DNA from: Butyricicoccus_A sp963620595 | GTDB lineage: Bacteria; Bacillota; Clostridia; Oscillospirales; Butyricicoccaceae | DNA: 64,000 nt | Assembly: GCA_963620595.1 (NCBI GenBank) | Contig: CAVFAY010000007.1 | Span: 1-64,000, forward strand | Direction of reading: 5' to 3' | Shown here: piece by piece, positions 17,571-26,582 of the stretch | Layout of the letters: each line of letters opens with the position of its first letter | Numbering within the stretch: the first letter of the stretch is position 1 | The notes under the pieces: generated by a model | Database searches by the model: none | What the model was told of the DNA's origin: nothing | Seen by the model: only the letters and a program-made list of their open reading frames with translations | Translations under genes and position numbers: made by a program

Positions 17571-19187
17571 ATGAAACGAACACGAGCGATGAGCCTGCTG
17601 TTGGTCGGTGTTTTGGCGCTGACGGGATGCAGTGCGGTCGGAACCACAGACACCGGAAGCGCAACGACAACCGCGAGCAGCACGAGCACGGCACAAACCC
17701 TCTCGACAGTTGACACGACGGATATGTTTTCCAGCAGAGACATGGAAGTCGGATATGACGAGGAAACCAGTGCAAATATTACACTTTCCGGTGACAGCGC
17801 GTCCAGCGATTCGGATGCGGTACGCATTGACGGCAGTACAATTACCATCACGGATGAGGGAACCTATATTTTATCCGGCACGCTGAGCGATGGTCAGATT
17901 ATCGTCAATGCGGAGGATTCGGACAAGGTACAGCTGGTGCTGAACGGCGTCAGCATCACAAGCTCTACCTCTGCCGCGATTTACGTGGCTCAGGCGGATA
18001 AGGTCTTTGTGACAACGGCATCCGGTTCGGAAAATACGCTGATAAATGGCGGCGAATATATCGCTATAGACGATAATAACATTGATTCTGTCATTTTTTC
18101 TAAATCTGACTTAACGTTAAACGGAGAGGGTTCGTTGACGATTGATGCCAAGGCAGGACACGGCATTGTATCTAAAGATGACCTGGTCATGACTAGCGGA
18201 ACCTATACGATTACAGCGGCAAGTCAGGGTGTTTCCGGCAAGGACAGCGTGCGCATTGCGGACGGCACGTACACTATCACCTCCGGAAAGGATGCCATTC
18301 ACGCGGAAAACACAGACGATGCAAACAAGGGATTTGTCTATATTACAGGCGGCACGTTTACCGTACAGGCGGACGGGGACGGCATCAGCGCGAGCGCGTC
18401 TGTGCAGATTGATGACGGCAAGTTCTCCATCACGACCGGAGAAGGAAGCGCCAGCGTATCCATGGAAACCGAGCAGATGGGCGACCCGAGACAGCAGCAA
18501 AATCAGACGGAAAATACGGATACAGACACGGATTCGACCAGCCAGAAGGGCATCAAATCCGGCACGACCTTGACCATTAACGGCGGTACCTTTGAAACAG
18601 ATACCGTGGACGATTCCATTCACGCAGGCGGAAATATTGCTGTGGCGGACGGTACATTTACGCTGAAAACCGGCGATGATGCGATGCATTCCGATGCCAA
18701 TGTGACCATTCAAGGCGGTGCATTTTCTATCCCATATTGCTATGAGGGCATCGAGGGATTAACTGTGACCATAGACAACGGTACATTTGACATCACAGCA
18801 AATGATGACGGCATCAATGCCGCGGACGGCTCCGCGACCGGCAACCGTCCCGGCGAAGCAAACGACAGTTGTTCGATTACGGTCAACGGCGGCGAATTGA
18901 CGATTGTTTCGGACGGCGATTGTCTGGACTCCAACGGCGCGTTGACGATTGCGGGCGGCACGCTCAATCTGACTTGCAACGGCAACGGAAATACCGCACT
19001 GGACTGCGACGGAACATATACCAATACCGGTGGTTCGGTCACGACAAACGACGGCTCGGAAGAGAATCCGAATGAGATGGGCGGCGGTCAGAGCACGCCG
19101 AACAATCAGAGCGGACAGGGTGGCCCGAACGGCGGCAACCCACCGAGTGGCGGAAAACCCCAACAGAAAGACGGTGAGACTACATGA
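17571..19187 (+). CDS. Carbohydrate-binding-domain lipoprotein (Cthe_2159-like)
   Basis: 538 residues. It has a lipoprotein signal with lipobox LTGC at the end of a hydrophobic segment (Cys near residue 20), a Ser/Thr-rich linker, and then many short beta-strand repeats (GGTF, DGTYTI, DDSIHAGG) forming a right-handed beta-helix like the Clostridium Cthe_2159 carbohydrate-binding family. The tail is Gly/Pro/Asn-rich. Acidic residues in the repeats suggest calcium sites. It is probably an outer-surface lipoprotein that binds acidic polysaccharide. It overlaps the next gene by 4 bp. Confidence 0.83.
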   Translation: MKRTRAMSLLLVGVLALTGCSAVGTTDTGSATTTASSTSTAQTLSTVDTTDMFSSRDMEVGYDEETSANITLSGDSASSDSDAVRIDGSTITITDEGTYILSGTLSDGQIIVNAEDSDKVQLVLNGVSITSSTSAAIYVAQADKVFVTTASGSENTLINGGEYIAIDDNNIDSVIFSKSDLTLNGEGSLTIDAKAGHGIVSKDDLVMTSGTYTITAASQGVSGKDSVRIADGTYTITSGKDAIHAENTDDANKGFVYITGGTFTVQADGDGISASASVQIDDGKFSITTGEGSASVSMETEQMGDPRQQQNQTENTDTDTDSTSQKGIKSGTTLTINGGTFETDTVDDSIHAGGNIAVADGTFTLKTGDDAMHSDANVTIQGGAFSIPYCYEGIEGLTVTIDNGTFDITANDDGINAADGSATGNRPGEANDSCSITVNGGELTIVSDGDCLDSNGALTIAGGTLNLTCNGNGNTALDCDGTYTNTGGSVTTNDGSEENPNEMGGGQSTPNNQSGQGGPNGGNPPSGGKPQQKDGETT

Positions 19188-20227
19188 AAGCCAGATGGAT
19201 TGCGTTAATTCCAGCCTATGAGCCGACCGAGCTGCTTTGCCAATTGCTCAAACAGGCAAAACAAGCGGGTTTTGAGCTGATTGTTGTCGATGACGGCAGC
19301 AGTCTGGCGGCCAAGCCGATTTTTGCGCAGGCATCCCAATACGCCACCGTACTGCAGCACGAACAGAATCGGGGAAAGGGCTGTGCGCTCAAAACCGGAT
19401 TCACCTACATTCGCAACAACTATCCTGCGTCCAGCATTGTCGTGACACTGGATGCAGACGGCCAGCACCGCATCACGGACGCGCAGAACATCTGCCGCAC
19501 GGCGGAGCAGTATCCGGATGCCCTCGTGCTGGGAAGCCGGATGTTCAAAGAAAATATTCCGCTGCGCAGTTTATTGGGAAATACGACAACACGTCTGGTG
19601 TATCATATTACCACAGGGCAGAAGGTGCAGGACACACAGACCGGATTGCGCGCATGCAGTGCAAAATTGCTGCCAACGCTTTTGGAAATACCCGGACAGC
19701 GGTATGAGTACGAAATGAATGTCCTGCTGACCTGCTCCAAGGCGGGCATTTCAATTCGAGAGGTGGAGATTGAAACGATTTATATTGACGACAATGCAGG
19801 CTCACACTTCGACGCGGTAAAAGATTCCTGCCGCATCTACAAGGAAATATTAAAATTTTCCGCGTCCTCGCTGACCAGCTTTTGTCTGGACTATGGATTG
19901 TACAGTATCTTATCAGCGCTGACTTCCAGCATTGTGGTATCCAATATCGCCGCACGAGTGGTCAGCGCATCCGTCAATTACACGATGAATCGCCGCTTAG
20001 TGTTCAAGAGCCAGTCGCATGTTGTCCAGTCCGCTATGCAGTATGCCCTGCTCGCCGGTTTGATTTTGCTCGGCAACACGGTCGTGCTCAGTCTGCTCAT
20101 TCACTCGCTCGGCATGAATCGGTATCTTGCCAAATTGTTGACAGAAATTCTGTTTTTCTGCACAAGCTGGCTGGTACAGCGCAAAATTATCTTCCGCACC
20201 AAAACACCGATCGAAGGGAAGGGATGA
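19184..20227 (+). CDS. Glycosyltransferase family 2 fused to a GtrA-like membrane domain
   Basis: 347 residues. The N-terminal 215 form a GT-A fold like dolichyl-phosphate sugar synthases, with VVDDGSS, the DXD-type DADGQH and the late QTGLRA motif. Residues 225-345 contain four hydrophobic helices of GtrA/DPMS type, with the NYTMNRRLVF signature. The enzyme likely loads a sugar on a polyprenyl phosphate and helps flip it. It is joined to the upstream lipoprotein gene by an ATGA overlap. Confidence 0.9.
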   Translation: MKARWIALIPAYEPTELLCQLLKQAKQAGFELIVVDDGSSLAAKPIFAQASQYATVLQHEQNRGKGCALKTGFTYIRNNYPASSIVVTLDADGQHRITDAQNICRTAEQYPDALVLGSRMFKENIPLRSLLGNTTTRLVYHITTGQKVQDTQTGLRACSAKLLPTLLEIPGQRYEYEMNVLLTCSKAGISIREVEIETIYIDDNAGSHFDAVKDSCRIYKEILKFSASSLTSFCLDYGLYSILSALTSSIVVSNIAARVVSASVNYTMNRRLVFKSQSHVVQSAMQYALLAGLILLGNTVVLSLLIHSLGMNRYLAKLLTEILFFCTSWLVQRKIIFRTKTPIEGKG

Positions 20228-20231
20228 GCGC

Positions 20232-21122
20232 ATGTTTTTCAAACGGCACAGGTGGGCGATTGTGTACAGCCTGGCTCTGCTTGGATTTACGAGTTATCTC
20301 GCAGTCGATACGTTCGCCATTTCGCGCGTGTACACGGTTGTAGAGAGTGAAGCATCAAACACGAGTGAAACGGCAAGTTCCGGCAATGTGGTATCTACAA
20401 AAACTGCGTACAGCGATGACAACATCACGATTTCCCTGACGGAATACCGCGAATACGACACGTCGATTTATGTAGCGGATGTGCAGGTTTCTTCGCCGGA
20501 ATACTTGAAAACCGCGCTCGCACAAAATGCTTATGGACGCAATGTGACGGAAAAAACCTCGGAGATGGCGGAGGACAATCATGCGATCCTCGCCATCAAT
20601 GGCGATTACTACGGCGCACAGGAAAGCGGCTATGTCATCCGCAACGGCGTGATATACCGCGATACGGCATCAGACGGACAGGAAGATCTGGTCATTTATC
20701 AGGACGGCAGTTTTGACATCATTCAAGAGGATGAAATCACCGCACAGGAGCTGTTGGACAGCGGTGCCCAGCAGGTGCTGTCGTTCGGCCCCGCTTTGTT
20801 GGAAAACAACACGATTTCCGTCTCTCAGAGCGATGAAGTCGGCAAGGCAAAGGCGAGCAACCCACGCACTGCGATTGGCATGATTGACGATTTGCACTAT
20901 GTATTTGTGGTTTCGGACGGCAGAACCAGCGAGAGCACCGGCTTGTCGTTATATCAAATGGCAGAATTTATGCAGAGTCTCGGCGCGGAAACCGCGTACA
21001 ATTTGGACGGCGGCGGCTCGTCCACCATGTATTTTAACGGCGAAGTGGTCAACAATCCGACCACGAACGGCAGCCGCATCGAGGAGAGGAGCGTGAGCGA
21101 CATTGTGTACATCGGCGAATAA
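20232..21122 (+). CDS. Phosphodiester glycosidase (NAGPA-domain) exoprotein
   Basis: 296 residues with one N-terminal membrane segment (about 11-30), then a domain with the family motifs AINGDYYG, NPRTAIG, NLDGGGSSTM and ERSVSDIV of NAGPA-type (N-acetylglucosamine-1-phosphodiester alpha-N-acetylglucosaminidase) proteins. These enzymes cut sugar-1-phosphodiesters and are often secreted and wall-associated. In this operon it may trim a phosphate-linked surface glycan made with the upstream VTC and GT2 proteins. Confidence 0.9.
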   Translation: MFFKRHRWAIVYSLALLGFTSYLAVDTFAISRVYTVVESEASNTSETASSGNVVSTKTAYSDDNITISLTEYREYDTSIYVADVQVSSPEYLKTALAQNAYGRNVTEKTSEMAEDNHAILAINGDYYGAQESGYVIRNGVIYRDTASDGQEDLVIYQDGSFDIIQEDEITAQELLDSGAQQVLSFGPALLENNTISVSQSDEVGKAKASNPRTAIGMIDDLHYVFVVSDGRTSESTGLSLYQMAEFMQSLGAETAYNLDGGGSSTMYFNGEVVNNPTTNGSRIEERSVSDIVYIGE

Positions 21123-21504
21123 GCAAACACGAAAAACCGTCACAAAAACAGCATTTATGTATTTGATTGTCTCGATCGTCTGTGCGGCGTTCGGCGCGAT
21201 TTATGAGCTGTTCAGCCATGAGGTCTATTCGTATTTTATGCTTTATGCGTTTTTATTCCCGTTGATTGGCGGTGCGCTCCCGTTTTTCATCTTGGCGTGT
21301 TCCCGCGTCCGTCTGCCGGACAAAATCGCCTGTAAGCTGTACCATGCGGGCGTTGCCGCGCTGACCGTCGGCAGTCTGTTTACCGGCGTGCTGGAGATTT
21401 ACGGCACCACCAACCGCCTGACGGCGGTATATTGGATCGTCGGCGCGGCGCTGGCTACACTCGGCGCGGGAAAATATGGGCTGCTGGGAACAAGAGATGG
21501 ATAG
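21103..21504 (+). CDS. Small three- or four-helix membrane protein, unknown function
   Basis: Up to 133 residues with hydrophobic segments near 18-38, 44-65, 80-100 and 108-125 and a Lys/Arg-rich N-terminus. I do not recognise the family. The TTG start at 21103 gives a 20-bp overlap with the phosphodiester glycosidase gene and has GGAGAGGAG upstream; the first ATG, 18 codons later, lacks a ribosome site. Translational coupling and the last position in the envelope operon suggest an accessory membrane role. Confidence 0.65.
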   Translation: MCTSANKQTRKTVTKTAFMYLIVSIVCAAFGAIYELFSHEVYSYFMLYAFLFPLIGGALPFFILACSRVRLPDKIACKLYHAGVAALTVGSLFTGVLEIYGTTNRLTAVYWIVGAALATLGAGKYGLLGTRDG

Positions 21505-21516
21505 CTTGCGTCAACG

Positions 21517-21573
21517 CAAAAAGAATAAACCAAAAGGACTTACCGCCTGCCATTGACAGACAGCAAGCCCTTT
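21517..21573 (-). terminator. Terminator of the ridA operon
   Basis: The minus-strand RNA forms a 19-bp stem from AAAGGGCTTGCTGTCTGTC with a 3-nt loop. Several pairs are G-U on this strand and would be A-C mismatches on the other, so the structure belongs to the minus strand. U-rich sequence TGGTTTATTCTTTTT follows. Confidence 0.75.
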
Positions 21574-21655
21574 CGGCCGCTTATATACGATTTGCGTTAC
21601 TCATTGTCTAACGCTTGGAGGTGCCCATTATGTTATATGCATGGAGGGAACAAAA

Positions 21656-22057
21656 TTATTTGGCACCCTTGATTGCCTGCATTTCGATTTCAACCATCTG
21701 AGACGGACGGTTGAGAGCCTGGATGCCAAGCCAAGTGCACGCCGGGCGTGACTCCTTGAAAAATTCCGAATATGCCTTCGTGATGTTCATATTCTCCTTG
21801 ACATCTGTGGTGTAGATGTTGACCTTGACGACTTCTTCCTTGCTGATGCCGTTGTCATCGAGCAGGTGAATCAGTTTGTTAAAGATATATTTTGCCTGTT
21901 CATACGCATCGCCTTCACCGTATACGGTGCCCTCCGGCGTGACAGCTGTTGTGCCGGAAACATAAGCGAAGGGACCTGCGATAACAATGCGGGAATAGCC
22001 AGCGACATCCTCAAAAGCGGCGCCGCCATGGACATTGGTTCTCGGAAATTCGGACAT
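21656..22057 (-). CDS. ridA: RidA/YjgF-family imine deaminase
   Basis: 133 residues of the Rid family. The key Arg is present in SRPACTW and the Glu in VEIEM, fitting the active type that hydrolyses reactive enamine/imine intermediates to ketone plus ammonia. Such imines are released by flavin amine oxidases and PLP enzymes, so its place as last gene of the catabolic operon running from 28853 makes sense. GGAGTG precedes ATG 22057. Confidence 0.93.
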   Translation of the reverse strand: MSEFPRTNVHGGAAFEDVAGYSRIVIAGPFAYVSGTTAVTPEGTVYGEGDAYEQAKYIFNKLIHLLDDNGISKEEVVKVNIYTTDVKENMNITKAYSEFFKESRPACTWLGIQALNRPSQMVEIEMQAIKGAK

Positions 22058-22101
22058 GATGTTTCACTCCTCGTTTGAAAAAATAGAAGATTTGTATAAT
22101 G

Positions 22102-22135
22102 ATTCCAGCCCGTGAGCCAGAACACGGGCTGGAAT
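22102..22135 (-). other. Hairpin between the alcohol dehydrogenase and ridA genes
   Basis: ATTCCAGCCCGTG pairs perfectly with CACGGGCTGGAAT across an 8-nt loop. Neither side has a U-run, so it is more likely an mRNA processing or stability element than a terminator. Confidence 0.55.
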
Positions 22136-22146
22136 ATTTACATGGG

Positions 22147-23313
22147 TTAAAAATCGACTGGATTGCCGTAGTATGCACACAGGAACAGCTTGGTCATCTG
22201 TGCCGGTGTGATTGCGCGCGGATTGGTGCCGGTGCACGGATCTGCAACTGCTTCCGGTGCAATGACATCCAACTTGTCAAGGAATTCCTGTTCCTTGACA
22301 CCGAATTCCTTCAGCGATGCCGGAATGTGCAGCTGTGCACGCAGATCGGCAATCAGGGTAATGAGAGCATTTGTCAGTTCCTCATCCGAGCTGCCGGACA
22401 GTCCCAGTCGCTTGGCAATATCAGCAAACAGCGGTGCTGCTTCAGCGGCATTGTACTGAATCACATAGGTCAGATAAATGGCGTTTGCGCAGCCGTGCGG
22501 GATGCCGAACACACGGCCGGTCTTGTGTGCCATAGAATGCACGATGCCGAGAATAGCATTGGAGAACGCCATGCCTGCCATGCACTGAGAGAGATGCATG
22601 TTGCTGCGGGCAGTCGTATCACCGATATAAGAATTGTACAAATCGCGGAAAATCAGCTCAATGGAATGCAGCGCCAGTGCATCGGTAAACGGAGAGCGAG
22701 CAGGGGAGACATATGCCTCGATGGCGTGTGTCAGTGCATCCATGCCGGTGTTGGCAACCAGCTCCGGTGTCAGTGTCTCCACAAGATCGGTATCGACAAT
22801 GGCAAGATCCGGTGTCAAGTTGTAATCTGCCATCGGATACTTGATGCCGGTTGTATCGTTTGCGACAACTGCAAACGAGGTGACCTCGGAGCCGGTACCG
22901 CTGGTTGTCGTGACAGCGATAAATTTTGCTTTGTGGCGCAGCGTCGGCAGACCAAACGGAATTGCTGCATCGGAATCGCTCAGTTCCGGATGCTCATAGA
23001 ATGTCCAAGCAGCCTTGGTTGCATCCATCGAAGAACCGCCGCCGATAGCAACAATGACATCCGGCTGATACTCCATCATCTTGACCATGCATCGACGCGC
23101 CATGCCAAAAGTCGGATCCGGCTCATGGCCGTGATACAGCATGGATTCAATGCCGGCTTCCTGCAGCAGTGCCTGCACTTTGGCAGTGACGCCGGATTCG
23201 ATGAGTCTCTCGGAACCGACGCAGACCAGCGCGCGCGTGCCAGTGATTTCCTTCAGATGCTCGATAGCACCGGAGCCGAAGTATACGTCTCTTGGAATGG
23301 TAAATCTGCCCAT
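22147..23313 (-). CDS. Iron-type alcohol dehydrogenase (group III)
   Basis: 388 residues with the NAD-binding GGGSSMD, TTSGTGSE, and the metal-binding set: Asp in LAIVDTDL, His in MDALTHAIEAY, and two His in HSMAHKTGRVFGIPHG. Such enzymes reduce or oxidise short-chain alcohols and aldehydes with NAD(H). In this operon it may dispose of an aldehyde from amine or N-methyl oxidation, possibly formaldehyde; this is inference. It is 25 bp from the kinase-like gene upstream. Confidence 0.93.
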   Translation of the reverse strand: MGRFTIPRDVYFGSGAIEHLKEITGTRALVCVGSERLIESGVTAKVQALLQEAGIESMLYHGHEPDPTFGMARRCMVKMMEYQPDVIVAIGGGSSMDATKAAWTFYEHPELSDSDAAIPFGLPTLRHKAKFIAVTTTSGTGSEVTSFAVVANDTTGIKYPMADYNLTPDLAIVDTDLVETLTPELVANTGMDALTHAIEAYVSPARSPFTDALALHSIELIFRDLYNSYIGDTTARSNMHLSQCMAGMAFSNAILGIVHSMAHKTGRVFGIPHGCANAIYLTYVIQYNAAEAAPLFADIAKRLGLSGSSDEELTNALITLIADLRAQLHIPASLKEFGVKEQEFLDKLDVIAPEAVADPCTGTNPRAITPAQMTKLFLCAYYGNPVDF

Positions 23314-23338
23314 AGTTGGAATCCTCCTAAAAAATACA

Positions 23339-24067
23339 TCAATAAAACCATTTGCTGTGAAGAAATGCGGCGCGGTTTGGTGCGCGCATCATCAGTTCTG
23401 CTTCTCGATTGGTCATAGCATGATCTGTCTGAGGCATCTGGACACCCAGCTTGATTTTCGCGGCAGCCAGGATGGTTTTTACCGCTTTGTCGTAGCCCAG
23501 TCGTTCCGTGTTAATGACCAAATCATAGGCGGTTGGGTTGCTCCAATTCTCTCCGCCGGTGTAATGTTTATAGTAATCTGCCCGATATTTGTCGGTTCGA
23601 TGGATGAGTTGATGCGCTTCTGCCTCAGAGACTCCCAGACGCTGGCGAATATTCTGCACACAGAAGCGGCGCGGCGCTTCAACGTAGACACTGAATATGT
23701 TGGAATTGTCGCGCAGCAGATAGTTTGCGCATTTGCCAACGATAATACATGAAGTTTGCTTGGACAGCTTTTGAATGATCCGTGCCTGCAAGGAAAACAG
23801 CTGATCATCCGAGACAAACGCGTGATTTTCCGGAAAAAACGTCCGGTCACGAGGCGGCGCTTTTTTGAGTGCATGCATCAGCGCGTTCATGCGCAGCTGC
23901 TCATCAATACGGGTGAATCGTTCGGTTCGAATGCCGGAAAACTGCGCTGCCATTGCGGGAATTTGGCTCTCATAGCAGGGAATGCCGAGCTTTTCCGAGA
24001 GCATCTGACCGATTTGCTTGCCGCCAGCTCCATAACTGCGTGCAATGGTGATGATGTAATGAGACAT
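23339..24067 (-). CDS. Cytidylate-kinase-like protein
   Basis: 242 residues. The start IITIARSYGAGGKQIGQMLSE resembles the P-loop of the cytidylate-kinase-like family (Cmk2/PF13189), and CIIVGKCANYLL is its second conserved block. These proteins are not ordinary Cmk, and their substrates are mostly unknown. It is embedded in an amine/amino-acid operon between ornithine-cyclodeaminase-family and alcohol dehydrogenase genes. The same domain is fused to an NCS1 permease at 32164-34311, so the link to this pathway occurs twice. Confidence 0.8.
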   Translation of the reverse strand: MSHYIITIARSYGAGGKQIGQMLSEKLGIPCYESQIPAMAAQFSGIRTERFTRIDEQLRMNALMHALKKAPPRDRTFFPENHAFVSDDQLFSLQARIIQKLSKQTSCIIVGKCANYLLRDNSNIFSVYVEAPRRFCVQNIRQRLGVSEAEAHQLIHRTDKYRADYYKHYTGGENWSNPTAYDLVINTERLGYDKAVKTILAAAKIKLGVQMPQTDHAMTNREAELMMRAPNRAAFLHSKWFY

Positions 24068-24090
24068 GCAGTCCAGCTCCTTTTTATGGG

Positions 24091-25230
24091 TTAATACAGA
24101 TACGGCTTATCCCACAGATTCAGCTTGGTGCCGATTCCCTTGGCCACGGCGTTCTCATACACGGTCTTGCCCCAAGCAACGTCTTCTACCGGCATACCGC
24201 CAATGGAGTACAGGATAATCTGATCATCTGAGGTTCTGCCCGGCACCTTGCCGCTGGCGATGGCTCCGATATTGACGACGGTATCCCAATCCAGCTTACC
24301 ATCGTGCGCCATATCCGTGAACTTGTCACCGAGCAGGAACATCTTATCAAAGGTCGGGTATGGGTATTCGTCTGCCCATGCTTCGTATAGTTTCTTGTTG
24401 TCTACAACGAGAAGAGTATTCGGGTCGGAAACCAGTTCGTCCGGAAAATCAACGGCACCGACAGAGGTGACGAGACAGCCCGGCTTGATCCATTCGCGCT
24501 CAATGAACGGATAATTGGTGTGACCGCCGGTCGGGGTAGAGACGGCAACCGTAATAATATCCGCATCCTTGCAGCATTCCTCAATGGAATCACAGATGAT
24601 GTAATTCTTGATGTTCGGACAGGTCTCCTTGACGTGGGCAATAAAGCGGTCAATGGATGCCTTGCCGCGTCCCTTGATTTTCAAGGTGTCCACGGACGGA
24701 CGCAGGGCAGCAAAAGTCTCAACCTGTGTTGCCTGAATGGCACCCGGTCCGATGGCGGCAATCACCTTGGCATCCTCCTTGGCCAGCAGCTTGACGCCGA
24801 CACCCGGAATTGCTGCGGTGCGGTAAGAACTGATTAAGTTGGCGGACATGTACGCAATCGGCGCACCGGTGTCCTTGTCGTTCAGAATGACCATCAGAAT
24901 AGAGCGCGGCAGACCCTTGTCTCGGTTGTCAACGTTGGATCCGTACCACTTGACACCTGCCATGTCGAACTTGCCGCCGATATACGCCGGCATCGCCATA
25001 AATCGTCTGTCCGGACCGTTTTTCGGCATATTTGGAAAGGCTGGCTCGTCCGGAAACAAAATCTGACAGCCATGAGAGTTGCCGTTTTCACCGCCCATGC
25101 GATAATCGCCTTCATCCAGCGCCTTTACGACGTCTACCATGCAGTCCGTGCACGCAAGCACATCGGTAACACCTGCTTCGATCATGTCCTTTTCGCTGAG
25201 GTACAGCATGTCAATGTTCGGGTATGCCAT
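24091..25230 (-). CDS. Ornithine-cyclodeaminase-family protein (copy 2)
   Basis: 379 residues, aligned end to end with 1303-2445: same MAMPAYIGGKFDMAGVKWYGSN block, same Rossmann region (VIAAIGPGAIQATQ) and same C-terminal GTKLNLWDKP. It probably acts on the imino or amino acid handled by the adjacent flavin dehydrogenase. ATG 25230 follows GAAAGGAGAATC. A strong hairpin separates it from the dehydrogenase genes upstream; downstream genes follow with gaps of about 25 bp. Confidence 0.88.
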   Translation of the reverse strand: MAYPNIDMLYLSEKDMIEAGVTDVLACTDCMVDVVKALDEGDYRMGGENGNSHGCQILFPDEPAFPNMPKNGPDRRFMAMPAYIGGKFDMAGVKWYGSNVDNRDKGLPRSILMVILNDKDTGAPIAYMSANLISSYRTAAIPGVGVKLLAKEDAKVIAAIGPGAIQATQVETFAALRPSVDTLKIKGRGKASIDRFIAHVKETCPNIKNYIICDSIEECCKDADIITVAVSTPTGGHTNYPFIEREWIKPGCLVTSVGAVDFPDELVSDPNTLLVVDNKKLYEAWADEYPYPTFDKMFLLGDKFTDMAHDGKLDWDTVVNIGAIASGKVPGRTSDDQIILYSIGGMPVEDVAWGKTVYENAVAKGIGTKLNLWDKPYLY

Positions 25231-25281
25231 AATGATTCTCCTTTCGACTACAGTTGATGTTCGTGAATATGCGTAAATATA

Positions 25282-25328
25282 AGAAAACGAGGCAGCGCGG
25301 CTCTAAAACAGAGCGGCGATACCTCGTT
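25282..25328 (-). terminator. Terminator/attenuator before ornithine-cyclodeaminase-family copy 2
   Basis: On the minus strand AACGAGG pairs with CCTCGTT, enclosing CGCCGCTCT/AGAGCCGCG (one mismatch), then TTTTC. It starts after ACA and shares the ACAANGAGGTAT...GCCTCNTTTT layout of the hairpins before 4384 and amtB. A possible promoter lies upstream (-10 TATACT at 25407-25412, weak -35), so this could be a leader terminator as well as the end of the upstream unit. Confidence 0.75.
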
Positions 25329-25445
25329 GTATCTTTTCTGTATGGTTATAGGGTTCACCTGATTCGGGACAGCCGGCACAGCACCGACCGCCCCATTTCA
25401 GGCTGAAGTATAATAAGATAGGAATGTAAGCAAACCAAGTATGTA

Positions 25446-26579
25446 TCAGCCCTTGGACTTGAACCGGTCATAGGTCAGCTGGCTGATGTCAATGGTGGTG
25501 GATCTGCCGTCCAGTACCAGCTCGCTCAGCGCAATGGATACCGCAGGGGAGATGCCGAAGCCGTGTCCGCTGAAGCCAAACGCGAGCGTCAGACCGGGAA
25601 CCTCCTTTACGTTGTCAATGATCGGCAGAACGTCAATGCACTGGTCATACCAGCCCGACCACGTGCGGACGATTTTCGTATCTTTCAAAACCGGAAAATA
25701 CTTCATGATGCCGCGAGAAATACACGGTGTAGTCAAACTGTTTGTGACAAAATTCGGCAGGTTGGAGGTGAACGCCTGCAAACCGCTGTTGCCGCCGAGG
25801 ACAAACGAACCGTGCTCGGACTGGTGACCGTAGAATTCGCCGCCTGCAACGCCGAGCATAATGTCGAACATTTTCGGCATTGCTTCCGTCACGACAACCT
25901 CATTGAACTGGCGTTCTACCGGTGCGTCAATGCCAACGGTGTTGGCGATGGCACGGGATTCATAACCGGCTGCCAAAATGATGTGTTCCGCTTCATATAC
26001 GCCGTCATCGGTAATGACCTGACGCAGAACACCCTTGATTTTCTTAAGTCCGAGAACGGTCACGCCGGTGATAAATGTCGCACCGCACTCCATAGCTCTC
26101 TTATAAAAGCCCAGAGTAGTTTTCAGCGGGTTGGCGTGGCCATCGGTCGGACACCAGCTTGCAGCGACAACGGCATCCGACATATATGGACACAATTCAC
26201 GCGCTTCATCGCCGGTAATCATCTTCACGTCCAGACCGACCTTGGTGCTCTTTGCCGTGTGGTTGGTCAGGGTGGTGATATCTTTTTCGGTCAGACCCAA
26301 ACGGAGGTTGCCGCCCTGATGATATTCCACATCAACGCCCAGTTCCTCACCCAGTGTCGGCCAGATGTTGGCAACCGAGTACATGGCGAGCTGCAATTCC
26401 TTCGGGTCACGGGCGGATTGGCGGACGCCGCCGGCATTGCGGCAGGAGCCGCCATTGCCGATTTCCTTCTTTTCCAAAACCAGTACATCAACGCCCTTTT
26501 TGGCAAGACGGTAGGCCGTTGCACAGCCCATGATACCGCCGCCGATGATAAGGACTTCCGCTGTTCTCTTTTCCGTCAT
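25446..26579 (-). CDS. DAO-family FAD-dependent amine/amino-acid oxidoreductase (copy 2)
   Basis: 377 residues, paralogous to 6611-7759 along its length. It has FAD site VLIIGGGIMGCATAYRLAKKG and NGGSCRNAGGVRQSARDP. It is the likely catalytic subunit of the second Hcn-like complex. Given the HyuAB and carbamoylsarcosine-amidase-like genes upstream in the region, sarcosine is a plausible substrate, but proline, hydroxyproline or other amino acids fit equally well on sequence alone. It begins 3 bp after the BFD gene stop. Confidence 0.87.
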   Translation of the reverse strand: MTEKRTAEVLIIGGGIMGCATAYRLAKKGVDVLVLEKKEIGNGGSCRNAGGVRQSARDPKELQLAMYSVANIWPTLGEELGVDVEYHQGGNLRLGLTEKDITTLTNHTAKSTKVGLDVKMITGDEARELCPYMSDAVVAASWCPTDGHANPLKTTLGFYKRAMECGATFITGVTVLGLKKIKGVLRQVITDDGVYEAEHIILAAGYESRAIANTVGIDAPVERQFNEVVVTEAMPKMFDIMLGVAGGEFYGHQSEHGSFVLGGNSGLQAFTSNLPNFVTNSLTTPCISRGIMKYFPVLKDTKIVRTWSGWYDQCIDVLPIIDNVKEVPGLTLAFGFSGHGFGISPAVSIALSELVLDGRSTTIDISQLTYDRFKSKG

Positions 26580-26582
26580 GGC

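Noticed and set aside
21636..21710. Short plus-strand frame MLYAWREQNYL with a GGAGG site, beside a long hairpin, resembling a small toxin locus
   Set aside because: It runs antisense into ridA, and the hairpin is explained better as the ridA terminator because its G-U pairs fit only the minus strand. The peptide matches nothing known to me.
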